Positions 28,437-36,554 of a stretch of 64,000 nucleotides of DNA are shown here, piece by piece. Origin of the DNA: CAZQVN01 sp964596775. GTDB lineage: Bacteria; Eisenbacteria; RBG-16-71-46; JABDJR01; JAWXBZ01. How positions within the stretch are numbered: position 1 is the stretch's first letter; every line of letters begins with the position of its first letter. The notes under the pieces are model-generated. The model had not been told where the DNA came from and did not search any database. It saw only the letters and a list, made by a program, of their open reading frames with translations. The stretch covers positions 6,983 through 70,982 of the forward strand of contig CAZQVN010000017.1 in the NCBI GenBank assembly GCA_964596775.1, given 5' to 3'. The position numbers and the translations under genes are program-made.

Positions 28437-28983
28437 ATCACCAGATCCGCGACCCGCCGGATCTGTCCGCCAGCGTGCTGTCGACGGCGCCGTCCACCGT
28501 GTAGGTTCGGGACAGGGTCAGCGGATTCCGGCGCGCGAGGACGACTTGTCGGGCAACACGGCGTAGAAGGCCGGCCGCGCGCCGGATTCGCGGATCGTCG
28601 GTTCCCAGAGCAGCACTCGCTGAGCAGGATGCGGTTCACGGGGAGCGACGACGGCCCCTGCTGCAGGATCACGTAGCTGAAGTGTCCGTCCCGGACGGTC
28701 TGCCGCGTGTCCAGGTCGTTCCAGTGGTCGATGATCCCGTAGCCGCGCGGCGCGATCGCCCGGCTGCGGATCGTGATGCCGTATCGGGCGGCTAGCGAGT
28801 CGCCATTGCCGCGAGATTGTTGCGGGAGGTCAGGCTGTTTCCGAGGAACAGGACCCGGCCCACGTCGGTGACCGGCTTGACGTCGCGGTGGTCGGTCGGG
28901 CGGGTCGTCGGGCTGACGCCGCAGGAAAACAGGAACAGGGCCAAGTAAGGGGGGATGACCTGAATCCAGGATTTCTTGATGAG
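28437..28983 (-). pseudogene. Frameshifted, truncated SGNH hydrolase lipoprotein (paralogue of 16018-16884)
   Basis: Reading the minus strand from about 28983 gives KKSWIQVIPPYLALFLFSCG (lipoprotein signal) and then GRVLFLGNSLTSRNN. A stop interrupts this at about 28799, and the homology resumes in another frame as LAARYGITI, RGYGIIDHWNDLDTRQTV and YVILQQGPSSLPVN. A third frame carries LLWEPTIRESGARPAFYAVL before a stop. The C-terminal catalytic block (DxxH) is missing. At least two frameshifts and a truncation show it is dead. Its similarity to the intact lipoprotein at 16018-16884 is clear in order and wording. Confidence 0.75.
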
Positions 28984-29016
28984 CGATCTCTTTCCGGCCG
29001 GACGGCAGGCCGATCG

Positions 29017-30183
29017 CTAACGCAACGCCCCCTTCAAACTCCCGCACACCAGCGCCACATCCTCCCGCGTCATCGCCGGGTAAAACGGAAGCGTCAGTTC
29101 CCGCGCCGCGAGATCCTCGGTGACCGGCAACGGAGGGTGATTCTCCTCCTTCACCGCCGTGAACAGGTGCGCCGGGGGATAATGAATGCTCGACTGGATC
29201 CGGTCCGTCTTGAGCGCCTCCATCACGCTCTCGCGATCGGTGCCCTTTGGCAGCACGACCGGCAGGACATGCCAGCCGATGCTCGTGCCGGGGCCCGCCG
29301 TGAACGGCGCGAACGGCACCGCCACCGGGACATCCGCGAGCGCCTCCACGTACCAGCCGCGGAGCGTCTCCCGCTGCGCGAGAAAACCGGGGAGGCGGCG
29401 CAGCTGTACCGAGGCCAGGCGGGCCCGGATCTCGTCGATCCGCATGTTCCAGCCGGTTTCCAGGCAGTCGTAGGACCAGACGCGCCCCTTGTGGCGGTCG
29501 AGCGACAGCGCCGTCATGCCGTGCGAGCGGAGCAGCTTGATCCGGCGGGCGGTTTCGTCGTCGTCCGTCGTCACCATGCCCCCCTCGCCGCAGGTCATGT
29601 TCTTGTTCGAGAAGAAGCTGAACGCGCCGCAGCGGCCGAACGTGCCGAGGGATTTTCCGTTCCACTTCGTGACGAGCGCGTGCGCGCAGTCCTCGACGAG
29701 GATCAGGTCGTGCTCCGCGGCGATCTTCACGAGCTCGTCGATGTGGGCCGGAAAGCCGGCGAAGTGCACGGCCATGATCGCCTTCGTGCGCGGCGTGATC
29801 CGCTTCCGCACGTCGGCCGGGTCCATGTTCAGGTCCGTGTCCCCGACCGGCTCGGCAAAGACGACCCGGGCGCCGCAGTAGCGGGCGGCGTTGGCCGAGG
29901 CCACGAACGTGAGCGACGGGCAGATCATCTCGTCGCCGGGCTTGAGACCCGCCGCGAGCAGCGCCATATGCAGGGCCGCGGTTCCGTTGGCCACCGCGAA
30001 CGCGTGCTTCACGCCGAGAACCTCGGCGAACTCCGCCTCCAGCTCCTGCGTGGCCGGTCCCATCGTGAGCCAGCCGTCCTTGATCGGCCGCTGCACCGCT
30101 TCCAGTTCCTCCGGTCCGAAGTCGGTCTGGAACAGCGGGATCTTCCACGGGCTGGCCATCACATCGGTCTTGTCCGGCGTCAC
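29017..30183 (-). CDS. DegT/DnrJ/EryC1/StrS-family PLP-dependent sugar aminotransferase
   Basis: A 388-residue enzyme of the sugar aminotransferase family. Motifs: VANGTAALHMALLAAGLKPGDE, ICPSLTFVASANAARYCGA, VEDCAHAL, and the PLP lysine region FSFFSNKNMTCGEGGMV (Lys about residue 193), followed by RSHGM. It transfers an amino group to a nucleotide-linked ketosugar. The GTG start (30183) overlaps the TGA of the nucleotidyltransferase gene; ATG at 30159 is an alternative. It is the last gene of the minus-strand glycan operon and should act on the product of the upstream epimerase/dehydratase. Confidence 0.9.
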   Translation of the reverse strand: MTPDKTDVMASPWKIPLFQTDFGPEELEAVQRPIKDGWLTMGPATQELEAEFAEVLGVKHAFAVANGTAALHMALLAAGLKPGDEMICPSLTFVASANAARYCGARVVFAEPVGDTDLNMDPADVRKRITPRTKAIMAVHFAGFPAHIDELVKIAAEHDLILVEDCAHALVTKWNGKSLGTFGRCGAFSFFSNKNMTCGEGGMVTTDDDETARRIKLLRSHGMTALSLDRHKGRVWSYDCLETGWNMRIDEIRARLASVQLRRLPGFLAQRETLRGWYVEALADVPVAVPFAPFTAGPGTSIGWHVLPVVLPKGTDRESVMEALKTDRIQSSIHYPPAHLFTAVKEENHPPLPVTEDLAARELTLPFYPAMTREDVALVCGSLKGALR

Positions 30184-30926
30184 GATGAGGTCTCCTCGGT
30201 GGCGCCGTCCCGCCCCTCAACGAGGGCCTGGGCGCGCGCGTAGTCGTCGGGGCGGCCGATGTCCAGCCACATCCCTTCATGGTGATAGGTGCCGACCTTC
30301 TCGCCCGCCTTGATCAGCCGGAGAATGAGATCGGGAAAGTCGAGGTGCTGATTGTGCTCGACGAATTTCAGCGCCCGCGGCTCGTAGACGTACACGCCCA
30401 TGCTTACCGAGAACGTGTGCTCCGGTTTTTCCACGTAGTTCCTGATGAAACCGTCGGCGTCGATGTCGAGGACGCCGAAGTCGGTGCGGTGCTTCCGCAC
30501 GTACCGGCTGACCGTGACCGCCGCACCCGACGCGCGGTGCGCCGCCACGAGCGCCGTGAAGTCGATGTCGGTGAGGAGGTCGCCGTTCATCACGAGGAAC
30601 GTCGTGTCGAGACCTTCGACGAGGCTCAGCGACCCCGCCGTTCCGAGCGGCGCCGTCTCCTCGACGAAGTCGATCTCCACGTGGGGGAACGCGTCGCTCT
30701 GGCTGATGTAGGCCCGGATCAGGCTCGACAGGTGGCCGAGCGAAATCGTGACCCGCGTCACGCCGCTGTCGGCGAGCCGGTGGAGGAGGTGATCGAGGAT
30801 CGGGCGATCACCGAGCGGAACGAGCGGTTTCGGGAACGTCACCGTGAACGGGCGGAGCCGGGTGCCCTTGCCGCCGGCCAGGAGGACGGCGCGGACATCC
30901 TTGAGCGAACGGTCGGCGGGGGTCAT
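30180..30926 (-). CDS. Sugar-1-phosphate nucleotidyltransferase
   Basis: A 248-residue NTP transferase: AVLLAGGKGTRLRPFT (16-31) with FPKPLVPLGDRPILDH is the nucleotide-binding signature. FLVMNGDLLTDIDF holds the metal-binding Asp, and EGMWLDIGRPDDY is the C-terminal motif of GlmU/RfbA/ManC-like enzymes without the acetyltransferase domain. It activates a sugar phosphate as NDP- or CMP-sugar; which one is not readable. It is 12 nt downstream of the epimerase gene and overlaps the aminotransferase start. Confidence 0.9.
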   Translation of the reverse strand: MTPADRSLKDVRAVLLAGGKGTRLRPFTVTFPKPLVPLGDRPILDHLLHRLADSGVTRVTISLGHLSSLIRAYISQSDAFPHVEIDFVEETAPLGTAGSLSLVEGLDTTFLVMNGDLLTDIDFTALVAAHRASGAAVTVSRYVRKHRTDFGVLDIDADGFIRNYVEKPEHTFSVSMGVYVYEPRALKFVEHNQHLDFPDLILRLIKAGEKVGTYHHEGMWLDIGRPDDYARAQALVEGRDGATEETSS

Positions 30927-30938
30927 CGTCTCCGTCTC

Positions 30939-31916
30939 CTAGATGGCGTAGCGGTCGAGGTGGAAGAGGTCCCGGTGCGCGCCGATGAATTCCGCGGTCC
31001 GGGCGAGCCCCTGTTCCAGCGTGACCGACGGCATCCAGGCCAGGCGCTTCCCGGCCTTCCGCGGATCGGCGAGCAGGAGGCCCACTTCGCTCTTTTCGGG
31101 GCGGATGCGCCCTTCCTCGGTGACGATCGGGATCGTGCGGCCGGTCACCTTGAAGCAGAGGTCGACGATCTCGGCCACCGACTGCGTGACCCCGGTGCCG
31201 AAGTGGATGACCTCCCCCTCGATCCCCGGCGTTTCCATGGCCAGCCGGAACGCGCGCGCGGTGTCGCCGGCGAAGACGAGGTCGCGCTTCGGGGAGAGGC
31301 TGCCGAGGCGGAGCGTGTCGGCGCCGCCGAGGATCTGCGAGAGGATCGTGGGGATGACCGCGCGCGCCGACTGGCGGGGCCCGTAGGTGTTGAACGGCCG
31401 GAGCACGACCACCGGCAGCTCGAATGAACAGGCGTACGCCTCGGCCATCTTGTCGGCGGCGATCTTCGACGCGCTGTACGGCGACTGCCCCTGCAGCGGG
31501 TGATCCTCGTCGATCGGGGAGCGGATCGCGGTGCCGTACACCTCGCTCGTCGAGGTGACGACGACCCGTTGCGTGCCGAGCTCGCGCGCCGCCTCGAGCA
31601 CGTGGAACGTGCCGTTCAGGTTCGTTTCGATGTACGATTCCGGCGCGGTGTACGAATAGGGGATGCCGATCAGCGCCGCGAGATGCAGGATCGCGTCGCA
31701 ACCCGCCGCGGCTTCGCGCACCGAGCGGCGGTCGCGGATGTCGCCGTGGATCGTTTCCGGGCGGGCGGCGCCGCTGTCCTCGAGAAACCGCAGGTTGCCG
31801 ATCCGTCCCTCGCTGTTGTAGTGGAGGAACGCGCGGACGGAATGGCCGTGGGCCAGCAGCTCCTCCACGACGTGGCTGCCGATGAATCCGCCGGCCCCGG
31901 TGACGAGAACTTTCAT
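30939..31916 (-). CDS. NAD-dependent sugar epimerase/dehydratase, LegB-like
   Basis: A 325-residue extended SDR enzyme: VTGAGGFIGSHVVEELL binds NAD, HLAALIGIPYSYTAPESY and TSTSEVYG are typical, and YSASK (about 147-151) is the catalytic pair. RPFNTYGPRQSARAVIPTIL and the early VRAFLHYNS match UDP-HexNAc 4,6-dehydratases of the LegB type, which begin legionaminic acid-like sugar synthesis. No NeuB-like synthase is in the window, so the end product is unknown. Its ATG overlaps the stop of the DUF2304 gene (ATGA). Confidence 0.88.
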   Translation of the reverse strand: MKVLVTGAGGFIGSHVVEELLAHGHSVRAFLHYNSEGRIGNLRFLEDSGAARPETIHGDIRDRRSVREAAAGCDAILHLAALIGIPYSYTAPESYIETNLNGTFHVLEAARELGTQRVVVTSTSEVYGTAIRSPIDEDHPLQGQSPYSASKIAADKMAEAYACSFELPVVVLRPFNTYGPRQSARAVIPTILSQILGGADTLRLGSLSPKRDLVFAGDTARAFRLAMETPGIEGEVIHFGTGVTQSVAEIVDLCFKVTGRTIPIVTEEGRIRPEKSEVGLLLADPRKAGKRLAWMPSVTLEQGLARTAEFIGAHRDLFHLDRYAI

Positions 31917-32377
31917 GGTGTGTCCTCCGTGGGCGATTCCGATCCGGGCCTGCCTCCAGCGGTGCCGCGGGCGGAAGGCGGCCGCGCGGAGCGGTCGCTT
32001 CCGGCTTCCGATCGGCGCAGGTCGTCGATGTCCAGCCGCATCTCCGCGATGTACGACGTGAGGTCGCGGATCTTCGTGGACTGCTTCGACAGGAGGATCG
32101 AGTAGACGAGCGAGGCGCCGAACAGGAAGCCGAGCGCCAGAAGCAGCATCGTGGAAATGACGGCGTAGGTGCCGACCAGCCGGGCCAGCGCCATCTGCAC
32201 GTTGTGCGACAGGCCCACGATGGACATGCCGGCAAAGACGATCAGCCAGAGATAGAACAACCCCTCGCTGATGTGACGGCGGCGGAGCAGCATGAAGATC
32301 GTCACGACCCCGGCGAGGATGACGGCGGCCAGGGCGACCTGGCTGCGGAGTGTCATGGGATTTTCAGCGGGGATCAC
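31913..32377 (-). CDS. DUF2304-family membrane protein
   Basis: A 154-residue protein with three TM helices (VALAAVILAGVVTIFMLL, LFYLWLIVFAGMSIVGL, AVISTMLLLALGFLFGAS) and a charged cytoplasmic tail (STKIRDLTSYIAEMRLDIDDL). DUF2304 proteins typically sit beside GT2 glycosyltransferases of the polyprenol-phosphate type, as here, and are presumed partners at the membrane. GTG at 32377 has GAGGAG upstream; ATG at 32356 is possible. The start lies 9 nt after the GT2 stop. Confidence 0.82.
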   Translation of the reverse strand: MIPAENPMTLRSQVALAAVILAGVVTIFMLLRRRHISEGLFYLWLIVFAGMSIVGLSHNVQMALARLVGTYAVISTMLLLALGFLFGASLVYSILLSKQSTKIRDLTSYIAEMRLDIDDLRRSEAGSDRSARPPSARGTAGGRPGSESPTEDTP

Positions 32378-32386
32378 GCGGGCTCC

Positions 32387-33106
32387 TCATCGCTCGTTCC
32401 GGACCAGCGTCATGCTGATGGCCAGGAGCAGTTTGAACGGATAATAGACCGACGTCCAGAACGTGAACATCGACTTTCCGTCCTCCCGTTCGTGAACGTT
32501 CACGCCGACCTCCTCCACGCGGCACCCGTGGCGGGACACGATGCAGATCAGCTCGGCGTTCGGAAAGTCGGTGGCGCAGTGCCGCGCCACCACGGGCAGG
32601 GCCTTCGGGCCCACGCCCATGAAGCCGCAGGTCGTGTCGGAGATCTTCCGTCCGACGACCGCCGACGTGATGGCCGAAAAGAGAAACATCCCGAGCCGGC
32701 GGGTGAACGGCACGGAGTAGTGCGCCTGCCCGGAAAACCGCGACCCAACGACCAGGTCGGCCGCGGACTCGTCGAGACGGCGGATGAACGCCGGAAGGTC
32801 GGCCGGGTCGTGCTGGCCGTCGGCATCCAGAGTGACGACATTGCGGTACCCCTTGGACAGGGCGTACTGGAATCCGACACGGAGGGCGCCGCCGTAGCCG
32901 AGGTTGATCGGAAGACTGACGATCCGGGCGCCCGTGGACCGGACCACGGCGACCGTGTCGTCCGTGGAACCGTCCTCGATGACGAGGACGTCGCAGCCGG
33001 GGGCCTGGTGGAAAATGGACTCGATGACGCGGGGGATGCGCGCGGCTTCGTTCCGGGCCGGAATGAGGACCAGCGTAGGCGGCTCCGTCTGGGGGGAGGG
33101 ATTCAT
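32387..33106 (-). CDS. Family 2 glycosyltransferase, dolichol-phosphate-mannose-synthase-like
   Basis: A 239-residue GT-A enzyme: TLVLIPARNEAARIPRVI, VIEDGSTDDTVAV (DxD region), NLGYGGALRVGF, and TLDADGQHDPADLP. It has no obvious TM segments beyond a C-terminal amphipathic stretch (FTFWTSVYYPFKLLLAI). It likely loads a sugar onto a polyprenyl phosphate. ATG at 33106 has GGGAGAG upstream. First gene of the five-gene minus-strand operon; a TATAAT promoter lies about 85 bp upstream. Confidence 0.9.
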   Translation of the reverse strand: MNPSPQTEPPTLVLIPARNEAARIPRVIESIFHQAPGCDVLVIEDGSTDDTVAVVRSTGARIVSLPINLGYGGALRVGFQYALSKGYRNVVTLDADGQHDPADLPAFIRRLDESAADLVVGSRFSGQAHYSVPFTRRLGMFLFSAITSAVVGRKISDTTCGFMGVGPKALPVVARHCATDFPNAELICIVSRHGCRVEEVGVNVHEREDGKSMFTFWTSVYYPFKLLLAISMTLVRNER

Positions 33107-33191
33107 GGTCTCTCCCTGCAACGTGCTGGCGGAAATGGAGTTGTAACGGTCGATCCTCCCTGGAAAGACAGGCCGGACGGAAACGGCCACA

Positions 33192-33222
33192 ATTATACCC
33201 GTTCCGCCGATCTCCTGTCATG
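33192..33222 (-). promoter_or_regulatory. Sigma-70-type promoter of the glycan operon
   Basis: On the minus strand a perfect -10 TATAAT (33197-33192) is preceded by ATGACA (33222-33217, 19-bp spacer) or TGACAG (33220-33215, 17-bp spacer). Predicted start near 33185 leaves an 80-nt leader before the GT2 gene. Confidence 0.6.
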
Positions 33223-33286
33223 ATTATCGGCTTTTCGGCCGGGAACGTGACGAGCATGACATCCGTCATAGGGGTCGATCCGCCCC

Positions 33287-35200
33287 GTGTCCGATCCTTT
33301 ATGGATGACAACCCATGGATCGCCTCTCCGCACGCCCGATGTTCCTGATCTCGAGTCCCTGCTGGCTCTTGTCCCCATCGAGACCCGATCCCGGATCCGC
33401 TGCCTGCCGGTCGGCTCCCAGGTCGAACTGACCGACCTGTCTCCCGGCGGACAGCCCGGCCGCTGCCGGGTTCGGGTTCTCGACATCGTTTCGGGCAGGG
33501 AGCGGGGGAGGAAAGCCGCGTTCTTCTACAAGCCGAGCGCCGTGCCGTTCAGCCGCGACCGCTACTCGTACGGCGGTGCGATCATCGACCATCGGATGGA
33601 TGCGGCCCGCCTCACCGGCTGGCTCGACTACCTGGCCTCCCATTTCGATCCGGAGCGCACGCCGGCCGATGTGCGCCGGGCGCTCACGTTCGAACTGCCG
33701 GATTTCGAACCGGTCGGGGCCGGCGCGCCGGCATCGGCGGTCGGCGGAACGAATTCGGCACCGGTGGCCGGCACCGCGATGGAAGGCGCCGTGACGAACG
33801 GCGCCGCTCCCGCCGGCGCGGGGCAGGGGTCGCCGGGATCGGTCGAGGTCACGCGGCCCGGATCCCGGGACTCCGGCCCTTCCGGCCGCCGCGAGCTCAA
33901 CCCCGGCGAACTCGAAGTGGACCTCTTCTGCCGCGGGATCCGCATCGATCCCTCCTGCCGCCTCGAGGAGGACGCCCGCCTGTTCAGCCGGACGCGCGCC
34001 GGTCTCGGCTCCGGCCTGGAACTCGTGATCCCCGGCCCTCTCAAGGACCTGTGGCTCAACGTTCCGGTCGAGGAGGACTTTGCCCGGGACTCCCCGTACA
34101 GCCTCGTCCGCGCCGGCAACGGGGCGTATCGCGTCGTGGACGCGCGTCTCCCGGACGTGGACGCCGCGGACGGCCGCCTCGCCTACGCGGTGCGGATTCC
34201 CCCCGAACCGGCCTGGTACTCGAAGAAAACCCAAAAGGGCACGCTGATGTCGCGCGTCGGGGTTCTCCAGGGCACCTATCTCGGCATCTACATCTCGAAC
34301 TCCTGCGGCTTCTGGTATCACAAGCCGGAAGCCGGCTGCCGTTTCTGCACGACGGGCCTGAACGTCGGCGTGAACGAAGTGGCGGAAAAGGAGATCGAAG
34401 ACGTCGTGGAGGTGGCCCGGGCGGCGCGGGAGGAATCGGGAAACACGTTCGTGCATTTCAATTCCGGATTTCACGGCGGCGACCGGAACCTCGAGGCGGT
34501 GGCGCCCTACGTGAAGGCCGTGAAGGAACGGGTCGGGGCGCTCATCGGCGTGCAGGTCGTGCCGTCACCGAACCTCTGGAAGTACGATTGGATGATCGAC
34601 CTCGGTGCGAATCACTTTTCCTTCTGCTACGAGTTCGAGAACCCCGAGTACTTCGCCCGTCTTCTGCCGGGCAAGGAGCGGCTCTGCGGCCAGCAGGCGT
34701 TCTTCGACGCCATGGAATACTGCGTGAAGAAGCTGGGGAAGGGGTCCTGCTCCGGCGAGATCATCGCCGGAGTCGAGCCGATCGAGGACACCCTGAAGGC
34801 GATCGACCGCATCACCGGGATCGGCGCCTTTCCGACCGTGTGCATCTTCCGGCCGACGATCGGTTCCGCGATGGAGCGCTACCCGTCACCGGATCCCCGC
34901 GAAATGATGGACGTGATGCGCTACATGTACGAGGCCTGCCGGAAGCGCGGAATCCCGATCGGAATGGCGCCGAACATCGAGGTCAGCCTGATCGTCAACC
35001 CGGACGACGCCCGGTATCTCGCGCCGCGCACACTCGGGAACACGCTGTACGAAAAGAGTCTCGACGCGATGCGCTGGGCGGCGCGGCCGATGTTCAGGAG
35101 GGAGATGACGCCGCGGCCGATCCGGGCCGACGCGCTGAGCCCGGAAACGTGGCGCCGGGGTCAGTCGAAGCGTTCCGACTCCACGTCGGAACCGGGGTAG
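33287..35200 (+). CDS. Radical SAM-like protein with a CX10CX2C cluster motif
   Basis: A protein of up to 637 residues. C340, C351 and C354 (SCGFWYHKPEAGCRFCTTG) sit where a radical SAM [4Fe-4S] motif belongs, at the end of the first strand of a TIM barrel (LQGTYLGIYISNSCG); later strands include FVHFNSGFHGG, GALIGVQVVPSPN and GEIIAGVEPIEDTL. The spacing CX10CX2C differs from canonical CX3CX2C. A low-complexity linker (about 140-205, Ala/Gly/Pro rich) splits the N-terminal region. Substrate unknown. The GTG at 33287 lacks a ribosome site; ATG at 33305 is an alternative. It is divergent from the glycan operon, and its last 40 bases overlap the convergent FNR-like gene. Confidence 0.75.
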   Translation: MSDPLWMTTHGSPLRTPDVPDLESLLALVPIETRSRIRCLPVGSQVELTDLSPGGQPGRCRVRVLDIVSGRERGRKAAFFYKPSAVPFSRDRYSYGGAIIDHRMDAARLTGWLDYLASHFDPERTPADVRRALTFELPDFEPVGAGAPASAVGGTNSAPVAGTAMEGAVTNGAAPAGAGQGSPGSVEVTRPGSRDSGPSGRRELNPGELEVDLFCRGIRIDPSCRLEEDARLFSRTRAGLGSGLELVIPGPLKDLWLNVPVEEDFARDSPYSLVRAGNGAYRVVDARLPDVDAADGRLAYAVRIPPEPAWYSKKTQKGTLMSRVGVLQGTYLGIYISNSCGFWYHKPEAGCRFCTTGLNVGVNEVAEKEIEDVVEVARAAREESGNTFVHFNSGFHGGDRNLEAVAPYVKAVKERVGALIGVQVVPSPNLWKYDWMIDLGANHFSFCYEFENPEYFARLLPGKERLCGQQAFFDAMEYCVKKLGKGSCSGEIIAGVEPIEDTLKAIDRITGIGAFPTVCIFRPTIGSAMERYPSPDPREMMDVMRYMYEACRKRGIPIGMAPNIEVSLIVNPDDARYLAPRTLGNTLYEKSLDAMRWAARPMFRREMTPRPIRADALSPETWRRGQSKRSDSTSEPG

Positions 35201-35886
35201 CCGGCGAGTGCCAGCAGGCGGTCGGCGTCGAGGATGTCGATCCGGCCGCGCGACAGCTTGACGATGTTCCTGTCCTGGAGGTCCGCGAGGAGCCGGGTCG
35301 TCGTTTCCTGGGCCACCGACAGGCTCAGGGCCAGGTCGGAGTGCGTCACCCGGACGACCATCATGCCGTCGTCCGCCCGGGAACTCTTGCGCCCGATGTC
35401 ATGGAGAAGACGGGCGAGCCGCACTCCCGCCGCGTGCGGTCCGAGATGGTACACGGACGCCCGTGCCCGGCTGATCTCGTCCATCAGCAGATGCCCCCAG
35501 GCCAGCGCAAACTTCGAATCCGAAGCCACCAGTTCCTCGATGTCCTTGAGGCGGGACCGGCAGACGGTCGTGGAAGTCTTGGCCAGGGCCGTCATCGACA
35601 GCGACCTCCGCCCGGAGATGCCGGCGCCGACGATTTCGCCGGGGCCGGCGAGCCGGAGGACCTGCTCCGCTCCGTCGGGGTGATGAAACGTCAGACGGAC
35701 CTGCCCCGACCGGATGATGAAGACATCGCCGGGTGCATCCCCCTGGGAAAAAATCGTCTGGCCGGAACTGTACGTTGCCGTGGAGGAGGCTTCCGCGAAA
35801 CGGTTCAGCGAATCTCCGGGCAACTGACAGACCGGATTATGGAGTCGGGCCTCGCAGATGAGGCAGCGGGTCGGGCGCTCGCTCAT
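35161..35886 (-). CDS. Crp/Fnr-family regulator with FNR-like cysteines
   Basis: A 241-residue protein. The cyclic-nucleotide-binding fold is seen in SGQTIFSQGDAPGDVFIIRSG, and the helix-turn-helix in THSDLALSLSVAQETTTRLLADLQ. It carries Cys8, Cys11, Cys20 near the N-terminus and Cys109 in the sensor domain, a layout like FNR's four [4Fe-4S] ligands though the spacing differs. The recognition helix has E-T-T-T-R, close to the ExxSR of FNR. An oxygen- or redox-responsive role is inferred, consistent with nap genes in the window. It lies divergent from the sigma-54 flagellar operon. Confidence 0.82.
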   Translation of the reverse strand: MSERPTRCLICEARLHNPVCQLPGDSLNRFAEASSTATYSSGQTIFSQGDAPGDVFIIRSGQVRLTFHHPDGAEQVLRLAGPGEIVGAGISGRRSLSMTALAKTSTTVCRSRLKDIEELVASDSKFALAWGHLLMDEISRARASVYHLGPHAAGVRLARLLHDIGRKSSRADDGMMVVRVTHSDLALSLSVAQETTTRLLADLQDRNIVKLSRGRIDILDADRLLALAGYPGSDVESERFD

Positions 35887-36055
35887 GCGCGCCATTCTAG
35901 CCGAACGGGCGGATTCTTGCCGGTGATTGCGGCAAAGGCTGCCCAATTCCCGTCCGGTCCTCGATCCACCTCCCACGGAAATGATGCCGATACGTTCGCT
36001 TCAATTGGCTGTGCTGCAATGCGTTAGCGTTCAATTTGCCCCTCCCCGGGGCGGA

Positions 36056-36071
36056 TGGCACGCCCGTTGCT
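36056..36071 (+). promoter_or_regulatory. Sigma-54 (RpoN) promoter of the flagellar operon
   Basis: TGGCACGCCCGTTGCT matches the -24/-12 consensus TGGCAC-N5-TTGCW exactly, at the right distance before flgB (ATG 36118). Upstream, TTCAATTGGC (36000-36009) and TTCAATTTGC (36030-36039) form a direct repeat spaced exactly 30 bp, a possible activator site. This implies control by RpoN plus an enhancer-binding protein such as FleQ/FlrC-type regulators. Confidence 0.85.
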
Positions 36072-36117
36072 CTCAACCCGGCGGGATACACCCGATCCGG
36101 GAACGGGAGGAACACCA

Positions 36118-36543
36118 ATGCCGATTCGTGACGTGCTGTTCGACAAGCCCCACTACCAGATGCTCAAGGCGGCCCTGGATGCGGCGGCACTCCGTAACTC
36201 CGTGATCGCGCGGAACATCGCGAACGCGGAAACGCCCGGCTACCGGCAGCAGGAAGTCCGCTTCGAGGAACTCCTCGAGCAGGCGGCCGGCGCCGACCCT
36301 CTCGATGTCGAGGACACGGGGCCGGGCCACATGAATCTGCAGGGTGGCCAGTCCGCGATCCCTCGCCCGGAAATCGTCGAGGCGGCGGATCCTCCGGCGG
36401 GCTCCGGCCTCGAGCCGGGCGCCTTCGATCTGGAAAAGGCCATGGTTGAGCTGAACGAAAACAAGGTTCGCTATCACGCGCTCGTCACGCTGATCTCCGG
36501 AAATCTGATCGGCCTGAAAAACGCGATCGATGGCAGCAGGTAA
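36118..36543 (+). CDS. flgB: Flagellar proximal rod protein FlgB
   Basis: A 141-residue rod protein. The N-terminal DKPHYQMLKAALDAAALRNSVIARNIANAETPGYRQ holds the conserved rod/hook ANxxTPGY motif, and the C-terminus (LEKAMVELNENKVRYHALVT) ends in the usual coiled helix. GGGAGGA precedes the ATG at 36118. It starts the sigma-54 operon and precedes flgC by 11 nt. It polymerises in the periplasmic rod just above the MS-ring. Confidence 0.93.
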   Translation: MPIRDVLFDKPHYQMLKAALDAAALRNSVIARNIANAETPGYRQQEVRFEELLEQAAGADPLDVEDTGPGHMNLQGGQSAIPRPEIVEAADPPAGSGLEPGAFDLEKAMVELNENKVRYHALVTLISGNLIGLKNAIDGSR

Positions 36544-36554
36544 AGGAGTCGACG

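Noticed and set aside
28263..28676. A plus-strand frame of 137 codons
   Set aside because: It runs antisense to the SGNH pseudogene, lacks a ribosome site and resembles no protein.
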